NCBI GenBank assembly: GCA_003566475.1
Contig: PXDE01000023.1
Location: 1-5,217, forward strand
Origin: PVC group bacterium
Lineage (GTDB): Bacteria > Verrucomicrobiota > Kiritimatiellia > SS1-B-03-39 > PXDE01
Reading direction: 5' to 3'
DNA length: 5,217 nucleotides
Both the position numbers and the translations under genes were made by a program. The notes below the pieces were generated by a model. The model searched no databases and had not been told where the DNA came from. It saw nothing but the letters and a program-made list of their open reading frames with translations. This document shows positions 1-4,826 of this stretch, piece by piece (position 1 is the first letter of the stretch; every line of letters starts with the position of its first letter).

Positions 1-193
1 CGCAGGACCAGTCCCAGAGCGAGGCCTTCCCCGCCAGCGACATGGTGCTGCCCGGCTGGGAGACCAGGGGTTCGGCCCGCAGGGCGGAGCCGGCCAGCAG
101 GCCCCCCCCGGCCACCAACCAGGCCACGAATGCCGTCCGGACCCGTCGGGCCCGAGGGAGGCTCCGGGACGTTCGGAACCGGACGGCGGTCAT
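1..193 (-). CDS. Secreted protein with YceI-like N-terminus, partial (C-terminal part beyond the window)
   Basis: The reading frame opens at the ATG at 193-191 and stays open for 64 codons to the window edge, so it is a 5' fragment. The start is well supported: an AGGAGG Shine-Dalgarno (complement of 200-205) lies 6 nt upstream, inside the end of the preceding YceI gene, whose TGA is only 1 nt before this ATG. Translational coupling is therefore likely. Residues 1-40 form a long signal peptide with an Arg-rich n-region, a hydrophobic stretch (about 21-38) and a cleavage site near LRA|EP. Residues 50-64 (TMSLAGKASLWDWSC) line up with the first strand of the upstream YceI protein (RIRIDGTSNLHDWDV), suggesting a tandem paralogue. 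Two things are odd: the usual HDW is WDW, and a cysteine follows. An eight-C run (102-109) lies in the signal-peptide codons. YceI proteins are periplasmic lipocalin-like barrels that bind isoprenoid or fatty-acid-like ligands. Only the first strand is visible, so membership is provisional; the existence of the gene is more certain. Confidence 0.66.
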   Translation of the reverse strand, partial: MTAVRFRTSRSLPRARRVRTAFVAWLVAGGGLLAGSALRAEPLVSQPGSTMSLAGKASLWDWSC

Positions 194-194
194 G

Positions 195-854
195 TCATGC
201 CTCCTCCCCGGCTTCGGCGGGCGCGAGCACCCAGGTCACGGACACCGTCACCTCGTCGCCGGTGCGAAGGGTTCCCAGAAGCGCCCGGGGCGGGGAGATG
301 CCGAAATCCGACATCTTGAGGGTGGCGGAGGTGACGAGGGTCAGCCGCCCGTCCTCGCCGAGTTCGGCGGTCACGGGGAGAGCCACCTCCCGGGCGGTCC
401 CGGCCACGGTCAGCTCGCCGGTCACGGTCAGCGGCGCGGCCTCCGCGCCCTCCTCCGGTTCCGGCCCCGGCTCGGCGGCGGTCATGACGAACCGGATCTC
501 CGGGTGCCGCCCGGCCTCCAGCGCGTCATGCATCCGGCGGTCCAGCCCGCCGCTTCCGCTCTTGAGCGAGGTGGCGGGGAGGATCAGCCGGATGGCGGCG
601 AGGGCGGGGGCGGGGATCCGGCCGGGGGCGGCCTCCGCCGCCCCCAGCTCGACATGTCCCTCCAGGCGGCCTTCGGTCACGTCCCAATCGTGGAGATTGG
701 AGGTGCCGTCGATCCGGATGCGGCTCGCCTCGGGCCTGGCCTCGTACCGGCGTGCAGAGTCGCCGGCGTTGGCCAGGCCCCCGGTGAGGAGGATCGCGAG
801 GGCGGCGAGGGCCGGGACGGCCCCCGCGCGACTCGCATGTACCGGTTTACGCAT
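195..854 (-). CDS. YceI family periplasmic protein
   Basis: This 219-residue protein shows family hallmarks from end to end. There is a signal peptide (residues 1-30, cleavage near ANA|GD), then GTSNLHDW (50-57), the segment SLKSGSGGLDRRMHDAL (96-112) followed by HPEIRF (117-122), GELTVAGTAREVALPV (146-161) and the C-terminal KMSDFGI..P..LLGTLRTGDEVTVSV block (180-206). YceI proteins are lipocalin-like beta-barrels that hold polyprenyl or other long-chain hydrophobic ligands in the periplasm; several respond to base or acid stress. The length fits a YceI precursor. A proline/glutamate-rich stretch (about 129-140) between strands looks like a lineage-specific loop. The frame extends far upstream without a stop, but that extension runs antisense-free over the porin gene in another frame, so I start at the ATG at 854-852, which directly precedes a classical signal peptide. 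The ribosome site there is weak (CGGAT about 8 nt upstream). The porin stop lies 14 nt upstream and the next gene starts 1 nt downstream, so it is the middle gene of an operon. The actual ligand is unknown. Confidence 0.92.
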   Translation of the reverse strand: MRKPVHASRAGAVPALAALAILLTGGLANAGDSARRYEARPEASRIRIDGTSNLHDWDVTEGRLEGHVELGAAEAAPGRIPAPALAAIRLILPATSLKSGSGGLDRRMHDALEAGRHPEIRFVMTAAEPGPEPEEGAEAAPLTVTGELTVAGTAREVALPVTAELGEDGRLTLVTSATLKMSDFGISPPRALLGTLRTGDEVTVSVTWVLAPAEAGEEA

Positions 855-868
855 GATCGGAATCCGGG

Positions 869-2167
869 TCAAAATGCGAAGCCGACTTCCGCGATCACCC
901 CGTGGAAGGAGGGGTCGCGTCCGGCGTCCACCCCGCTGACCACATCGCCGTCGTTGAACCGGCGGTAGGTCTGGTGGACGTATTCGAGCTTGGCCAGGAT
1001 GTGGTCGGTCACCCAGTAGCCGACGCCGGCCTGGATCCGGTCCACCCGGCCGTCGGAGCCGGCGTCGCGGAACCGGTCGGCCTGGGCGGCGCTGTAGCGG
1101 ACGGCGGCGTAGATGCGGCTGTTGATGTCGTAGACCGCCTCGGCGGCGTAGTACACCCACGACTCCTTGGGCGATCCGGGGGCGCTGCCGTTGGTGTCCC
1201 CGTCCTCGGTCCAGCCGGCATGGCCGTAGAGATCGAGATCCCCGAGCCGGAAGGAGGCGTCGAGCTGGTAGGCCTGGACCTTCTGGCCCCGGCCCACGAA
1301 CACCTGGCCGGGCGCGTTGCCGTCGTCCAGGATACCGCCGTACGGCCCGCCGCTGCGGCTGGTGCGGAACAGGTTGTCCTGGCTGCCGCCTCCGGGTCCG
1401 CCGACGGGGTTGTCCGAGTGGTCCACATAGTAGGCCGAGGCCGCGATGCGGGCGTTCTCGGTGGGGACCACCCACAGCTTGCCATGGACGGCGGTGCCCC
1501 GCCCTTCCCGGAAGTCGCCGGACTCGGTGCCGCTGGTCACGCCGACGAGGGCGTTCACCAGACCGGGCTTGGTCATGATCTCCATGCCGATGCCGGTGGT
1601 GCGGGGGTCGATCACGTAGTTGCCGATCAGCGGGTTGCGCAGCACCCGGGCGTTGTCGGACCGGCGGTAGATATGATCGCCGAAGTTCACCTCGAACTGG
1701 CCCGCCTTGACGTCGACGAAGTCGAACAGCGCGGCCAGATGGCCTTCGGGCAGGCCCCGGATGAGCATGAAGCCCTGGCTGCCCTGCATGGAGCTGGCGT
1801 GGGGCTTGCTGCTGATGAAGAACTCCCAGTAGACGTCGATGAATTCCCCGAACCGGGCCAGGAAGTCCATGCTCCCCCACGCGGTCTGGAAGCCGGGGTC
1901 GGGGGATCCGATCCGCCGGGCGGCCGGGGACGGGTCGTCCTCGGTGGGCGCCGGGAACATGAAGGCGTCGCGGTGGGACAGGGACTGCAGCCGGCCGGCC
2001 GTCTTGAGGCCGAGATACACCTCGATGCCATCGTGCTCGCCGGCCAGGAAGGTCATCTCATCCTGGACCGTGGGATAATCGTAAGCGGAGGCGGCGAATG
2101 GGCCGGCCACGAACAGCGCGGCCAGAGCGGCGGACATTAGACTTCGGTTCCTTGGACTCGACTGCAT
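869..2167 (-). CDS. Putative outer-membrane porin-like beta-barrel protein
   Basis: This 432-residue protein starts at the ATG at 2167-2165, with AGGAAG (complement of 2175-2180) 7 nt upstream. An in-frame ATG at codon 11 is a weaker alternative. Residues 1-28 form a signal peptide ending ASA|YD. The mature part has no membrane helix and no cysteine. It alternates short amphipathic strands with Gly/Asp/Asn-rich loops and ends in GVIAEVGFAF, the terminal-Phe strand typical of proteins folded by BamA. The region FDFVDVKAGQFEVNFGDHIYRR (148-169) followed by NPLIGNYVIDP (178-188) recalls the conserved 'GqF..pfG' segment of phosphate-selective porin O/P-type barrels, but I cannot assign it firmly to that family. 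Loops at about 252-290 are long and very Gly-rich and probably face outward. It is the first gene of a minus-strand operon with the YceI gene and divergent from the TonB-dependent receptor. The likely role is passive entry of a small solute, which I infer only from fold and context. No substrate is indicated. Confidence 0.8.
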   Translation of the reverse strand: MQSSPRNRSLMSAALAALFVAGPFAASAYDYPTVQDEMTFLAGEHDGIEVYLGLKTAGRLQSLSHRDAFMFPAPTEDDPSPAARRIGSPDPGFQTAWGSMDFLARFGEFIDVYWEFFISSKPHASSMQGSQGFMLIRGLPEGHLAALFDFVDVKAGQFEVNFGDHIYRRSDNARVLRNPLIGNYVIDPRTTGIGMEIMTKPGLVNALVGVTSGTESGDFREGRGTAVHGKLWVVPTENARIAASAYYVDHSDNPVGGPGGGSQDNLFRTSRSGGPYGGILDDGNAPGQVFVGRGQKVQAYQLDASFRLGDLDLYGHAGWTEDGDTNGSAPGSPKESWVYYAAEAVYDINSRIYAAVRYSAAQADRFRDAGSDGRVDRIQAGVGYWVTDHILAKLEYVHQTYRRFNDGDVVSGVDAGRDPSFHGVIAEVGFAF

Positions 2168-2174
2168 GACGTGT

Positions 2175-2180
2175 CTTCCT
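2175..2180 (-). promoter_or_regulatory. Ribosome binding site of the porin gene
   Basis: The minus strand reads AGGAAG 7 nt before the ATG at 2167. It favours this start over the in-frame ATG at codon 11 (2137-2135), whose nearest match (AAGGAA) lies further away. Confidence 0.6.
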
Positions 2181-2238
2181 GGGTTGGGGTTGCGTCCATC
2201 GTCATCCCCGCCGGCGACGTGTTCCGTCGGCCAGAGAT

Positions 2239-2251
2239 TTCAGATGCTGAA
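2239..2251. promoter_or_regulatory. Short inverted repeat near the expected porin transcription start
   Basis: TTCAG and CTGAA are perfect 5-bp arms around a 3-bp centre. The element lies about 8 bp from the larger palindrome at 2259-2273, where the porin transcript may begin. It is short enough to be chance; I list it as a possible operator half only because of its position. Confidence 0.25.
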
Positions 2252-2254
2252 TAT

Positions 2255-2283
2255 CGTGTACCACATTGTGGTAACCCCCGCAA
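2255..2283 (-). promoter_or_regulatory. Possible weak promoter for the porin-YceI operon
   Basis: On the minus strand, TTGCGG (2283-2278) and TACACG (2260-2255) are separated by 17 bp. Both hexamers are poor matches to sigma70 consensus, so an activator or another sigma factor is possible. An A7 run on this strand (2302-2296) lies upstream in a position where an UP element could act. The 7-1-7 palindrome fills most of the spacer. Confidence 0.3.
2259..2273. promoter_or_regulatory. Perfect 7-1-7 palindrome, candidate operator
   Basis: TACCACA and TGTGGTA are perfect inverted arms around a single T. The symmetry ends there (G2258 against A2274). The 7-1-7 geometry is that of Fur-superfamily boxes (Fur, Zur, PerR), but the bases do not match the classical AT-rich Fur box. 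Its place in the spacer of the possible porin promoter would suit a repressor. The regulator is unknown. Confidence 0.5.
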
Positions 2284-2344
2284 CCGGTTTCCGACTTTTT
2301 TTCACGATTGTTGGCGGAAGGCCGGGCCGACACCGGCACCGGCA

Positions 2345-2360
2345 TGACGTCCTGTGACGT
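2345..2360. repeat. Two TGACGT direct repeats, one helical turn apart
   Basis: TGACGT occurs at 2345-2350 and 2355-2360, 10 bp start to start, so both copies face the same side of the helix. Such tandem hexamers often bind response regulators as head-to-tail dimers. The pair is about 125-140 bp upstream of the predicted receptor transcription start. It could be chance. Confidence 0.3.
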
Positions 2361-2383
2361 AACATGCTATTTTCAAGTATGTT
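2361..2383. promoter_or_regulatory. Inverted repeat 8-7-8 with one mismatch, candidate regulator site
   Basis: AACATGCT (2361-2368) and AGTATGTT (2376-2383) are inverted with one mismatch around ATTTTCA. The element is an AT-rich island in GC-rich DNA, directly abutting the TGACGT pair and about 100-120 bp upstream of the predicted receptor transcription start. It lacks a following T-run, so it is not a good terminator. Confidence 0.35.
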
Positions 2384-2418
2384 GCATGGAGCGATCCGAA
2401 CACGTCGGGGCCGATGGT

Positions 2419-2435
2419 GGGGGGGGAAGAAAAAA
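2419..2435 (+). promoter_or_regulatory. G8/A-rich purine tract, possible UP element
   Basis: Seventeen purines in a row: eight G (2419-2426), then AAGAAAAAA (2427-2435). The A-rich half falls at about -49 to -57 from the predicted receptor start, where the RNA polymerase alpha subunit contacts UP elements. The G8 run beside it is prone to slippage. Confidence 0.35.
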
Positions 2436-2448
2436 CGCCGGAGCAACC

Positions 2449-2476
2449 TTGACGCCATAGAACGGCCTGATATGCT
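2449..2476 (+). promoter_or_regulatory. Sigma70-type promoter of the TonB-dependent receptor
   Basis: The -35 hexamer TTGACG (2449-2454) and the -10 hexamer TATGCT (2471-2476) are 16 bp apart, with TG one base before the -10 (2468-2469), an extended -10. Transcription would start near 2483, giving a leader of about 55 nt. The octamer TGATATGC overlaps the -10 (2468-2475) and recurs at 2487-2494, just past the start, so a repressor bound to both could block initiation. This is the best promoter in the window. Confidence 0.6.
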
Positions 2477-2525
2477 AACGGGCGTTTGATATGCCAATCG
2501 TCTGGTTTTCTAGCCAATCCATCGC

Positions 2526-2531
2526 AAAGGA
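2526..2531 (+). promoter_or_regulatory. Ribosome binding site that fixes the receptor start
   Basis: AAAGGA ends 7 nt before the ATG at 2539. The in-frame ATG at 2491 has no Shine-Dalgarno, would lie only about 8 nt from the predicted transcript start, and would put 16 polar residues before the signal peptide. The nearer ATG at 2534 is out of frame. Confidence 0.65.
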
Positions 2532-2538
2532 TCATGTC

Positions 2539-4788
2539 ATGTCCCGGAGCCCGTCCGCCGCCCTCCCGTCCCGCAAGCTGTGGCTTCCCGCCGTCCTCGC
2601 CGCCATGGCGGCGGCCCGGCTGTCCGCCGAGGAGCCGTCGCCCCCGGCGGTCACCCTCCCCCCGATGGCCGTCATCGGCGCCAAGGAGCAGGTGCTCGGG
2701 GTGCCCGGATCGGGGGCGTTTCTCGACCTGCACGATCTCCAGACCCATGGCTACGCCGACATCAACCAGGTGCTCCGGCAGGTGCCCGGGGTCTACGTGC
2801 GGGAAGAGGACGGGTACGGGCTGTTCCCGAATATCAGCCTGCGCGGGGTGGACGCCGGGCGCAGCTCCAAGGTCACCATCATGGAGGACGGCGTGCTCAT
2901 GGCCCCGGCCCCCTACTCCGCCCCCGCCGCCTACTACTCCCCCTCGCCGGCCCGGATGAGCGGGATCGAGGTGCTCAAAGGATCCAGCCAGATCAAATAC
3001 GGCCCCCAGACCTCGGGCGGGGTCATCAACTACCTCTCCACCCCCGTGCCCGACGGCCCCGCCACCTATGGCCGGATCATGGTGGGGAGCCACAACGAGA
3101 TCCGCACCCATGCCCACACCGGGGGCGCCATTGCGGCCGACGAGGGCCAGGTCCGCTACCTTATCGAGATCTTCGAGCACCGCTCGGACGGCTTCAAGTC
3201 CATCGACGAGAGACCGGGCTTCACGGCGGGCGGCGACACCGGGTTCGCCAAGCGCGAGCCCATGCTCAAGCTGCTCTGGGAACCCGCGACCGAGCGGCCC
3301 CAGTGGGTCGAGTTCAAGATCGGCCACACCGAGCTCGACGCCAACGAGACCTACATGGGCCTGTCCGAGGAGGACTTCGCCGCCGATCCCTTCCGCCGCT
3401 ACGCGGGCAGCCGGTTCGACAACATCCGGACCCGGCAGACCCGCACGCATCTTCGCCATCAGATCGAGGCCTCCGACGACCTGTCGCTGGTCACCACCGC
3501 CTACTACAACCGGTTCGACCGGAACTGGTTCAAGGAGCGGGCCAACGGGGCCCAGCTCGCCGACCCCGCCCGCCAGGCCGTGCTCAGGGGCGAGGCCGCC
3601 GGCGAGCTGCTCTACCGCAACAACGACCGCTCCTACTACGCGGCCGGGCTCGACACCGTGGCCACGCTGACCTTCGAGACCGGCGAGGCCTCCCACCGCA
3701 TGGACATCGGCCTCCGGCTGCACCAGGACGAGGTCCGCCGGTTCCAGCGCGACGACACCTTCGTGCAGGACGCCAGCGGGGCCATCCTGGAGCGGCGCAA
3801 CGGCGTGCCCGGCGGCGGCGGCAACCGCGAGGAGGAGGCCCGGGCCCTGGCCGCGTTCGTCCAGGACACCATCACCCTCGGCGCCTGGACCCTCGTCCCC
3901 GGCCTGCGCTACGAGCGCGTGCGCATGCAGTACACCGACTTCGACACCACCGGCGAGCCGGACAAGGTCACCGGCGGCGGCCGTTCCACCCTCGACGTGT
4001 TCGCCCCCGGCCTGGGGCTCACCTATGCCGTGGACGAGCGGACCGCCCTGTTCGGCGGGGTGCACCGCGGCTTCTCCCTGCCCGCCCCCCGCGCCCATGT
4101 CCGGGACGGCATCCGCGAGGAGACCAGCGTCGGCTACGAGCTGGGCGTGCGTCACCGCGAGGGCGCGGGCTTCGTGTCCGAGTTCGCCCTGTTCCGCACC
4201 GATTTCGACGACCTCATTGTCCCCGAGGTGCTGGGCGCGGGCGGCGGCACCGTGACCGAGAACGTGGGCCAGGCCACCACCTACGGGGCCGAGCTCAAGG
4301 TGGCCTACGACCCCGGCGCGGCCCGCAACTGGACCGTGCGCAACCCCTGGCACCTCGCCGCCACCTGGACCCACGCCGAGCTGCGCAGCGACACGTTCTC
4401 CTCGAATGCGGAGTCGATCTTCTCCGGCGGCCGCAAAGGCGCCCGCATCCCCTACGTGCCGGAGTTCCAGTTCCTCATCGGCACCGGGATCGAGAACGGT
4501 GTCTGGGGGCTGTTCGTGGATGTGTCGTACGCCGACGGCGCCTTCACCACGGCCAGCAACACCCGCGAGCCGGCCGAGCCCGACGGCACCCCCAACCTGT
4601 CCTTTGGGCGCACGGACTCCCGGGTGCTGGTCGATGTCTCGGGCTACGTGCAGCTCCGCGAGGGCGTCAGGCTCATCGCCACCGTGCACAACCTGCTCGA
4701 CGAGGAATACGTGGCCGCCCGGCATCCCTCCGGTCCCCGGCCCGGCCAGCCCATGACCGTCCTGGGCGGCCTCGAGTTCCAGTTTTAG
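2539..4788 (+). CDS. TonB-dependent outer-membrane receptor, FecA-like, no signalling domain
   Basis: This complete 749-residue receptor has a signal peptide (1-30, near LSA|EE). A possible TonB box lies at about 38-46 (VTLPPMAVI). The plug domain follows: DINQVLRQVPG (74-84), ISLRG (99-103), IMEDG (114-118), GIEVLKG (142-148) and KYGPQTSGGVINYL (153-166). These resemble FecA-type receptors, especially the 'DG....AP......P' and 'YGPQ..GGV.N' segments. The rest is a 22-strand-type barrel with long loops, including a Gly/Asn/Glu-rich one near 418-430. The C-terminal signature VHNLLDEEYVAARHPSGPRP leads to a final FQF. No cysteine occurs. The mature protein begins directly at the TonB box and plug, so the STN domain that lets E. 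coli FecA signal to an anti-sigma factor is absent. The family imports ferric chelates, cobalamin, other metal complexes or sugars using TonB-ExbB-ExbD energy. Iron(III) dicitrate or another ferric chelate is a family-based guess, since substrates are not safely predicted from homology. A DUF3450 gene follows 38 nt downstream, consistent with a dedicated TonB motor. Confidence 0.93.
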   Translation: MSRSPSAALPSRKLWLPAVLAAMAAARLSAEEPSPPAVTLPPMAVIGAKEQVLGVPGSGAFLDLHDLQTHGYADINQVLRQVPGVYVREEDGYGLFPNISLRGVDAGRSSKVTIMEDGVLMAPAPYSAPAAYYSPSPARMSGIEVLKGSSQIKYGPQTSGGVINYLSTPVPDGPATYGRIMVGSHNEIRTHAHTGGAIAADEGQVRYLIEIFEHRSDGFKSIDERPGFTAGGDTGFAKREPMLKLLWEPATERPQWVEFKIGHTELDANETYMGLSEEDFAADPFRRYAGSRFDNIRTRQTRTHLRHQIEASDDLSLVTTAYYNRFDRNWFKERANGAQLADPARQAVLRGEAAGELLYRNNDRSYYAAGLDTVATLTFETGEASHRMDIGLRLHQDEVRRFQRDDTFVQDASGAILERRNGVPGGGGNREEEARALAAFVQDTITLGAWTLVPGLRYERVRMQYTDFDTTGEPDKVTGGGRSTLDVFAPGLGLTYAVDERTALFGGVHRGFSLPAPRAHVRDGIREETSVGYELGVRHREGAGFVSEFALFRTDFDDLIVPEVLGAGGGTVTENVGQATTYGAELKVAYDPGAARNWTVRNPWHLAATWTHAELRSDTFSSNAESIFSGGRKGARIPYVPEFQFLIGTGIENGVWGLFVDVSYADGAFTTASNTREPAEPDGTPNLSFGRTDSRVLVDVSGYVQLREGVRLIATVHNLLDEEYVAARHPSGPRPGQPMTVLGGLEFQF
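2598..2613. repeat. 16-bp perfect palindrome in the receptor's signal-peptide codons
   Basis: CGCCGCCATGGCGGCG is its own reverse complement. In mRNA it could fold as a 6-bp all-GC stem with a CAUG loop about 60 nt after the start codon. It encodes part of the Ala-rich hydrophobic core, so alanine codon use alone may explain it. Confidence 0.4.
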
Positions 4789-4826
4789 GACTGGCCGGGC
4801 GGAACGTTTGCCGCTTGGATAGATCC

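Larger units (their letters stand above)
2168..2538. other. Divergent intergenic control region between the porin and receptor operons
   Basis: These 371 bp separate two divergent start codons and are visibly richer in A/T than the flanking genes. I see no convincing gene here: the short open frames lack ribosome sites and family features. Besides the elements listed separately, there is a T7 run (2296-2302), an 8-bp palindrome AACCGGTT (2282-2289), and a 5-bp stem CGACG/CGTCG around a 5-nt loop (2215-2229), which would lie in the leader of the porin mRNA. I see no tRNA, riboswitch core or terminator. The region should carry promoters in both directions and any shared operator. Confidence 0.75.

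Noticed and set aside
42..968. Long plus-strand frames (42-968 and 130-939) opposite the YceI genes
   Set aside because: Both are Arg/Gly/Pro- or Ser/Arg/Ala-rich shadows of the minus-strand genes, which have ribosome sites and family motifs.
855..1880. An upstream extension of the YceI reading frame to an ATG at 1880
   Set aside because: It overlaps the porin gene in another frame, is Arg/Gly/Pro-rich with no domain, and would bury a typical signal peptide in mid-protein.
902..2140. A 412-codon plus-strand open frame opposite the porin gene
   Set aside because: It is antisense to a gene with a ribosome site, signal peptide and terminal-Phe barrel strand. Its Gly/Val/Ala/His composition shows no recognisable fold.
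2166..2357. A 63-codon plus-strand open frame in the intergenic region
   Set aside because: There is no Shine-Dalgarno, its start overlaps the porin start codon on the other strand, and it runs through the palindrome and repeats of the control region.
2491..2538. An earlier in-frame start for the receptor at 2491
   Set aside because: It has no ribosome site, lies almost at the predicted transcript start and would put 16 extra residues before a normal signal peptide. The ATG at 2539 has AAAGGA at 7 nt.
2168..2538. A classical Fur box for iron control
   Set aside because: I looked for GATAAT/ATTATC-like arms on both strands and found none with more than a few matches. The 7-1-7 palindrome shares only the geometry.
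4797..4815. A hairpin between the receptor and the DUF3450 gene (GCGG/CCGC arms)
   Set aside because: A 4-bp stem with an 8-nt loop and no T-run is too weak for a terminator and is expected by chance in this base composition.
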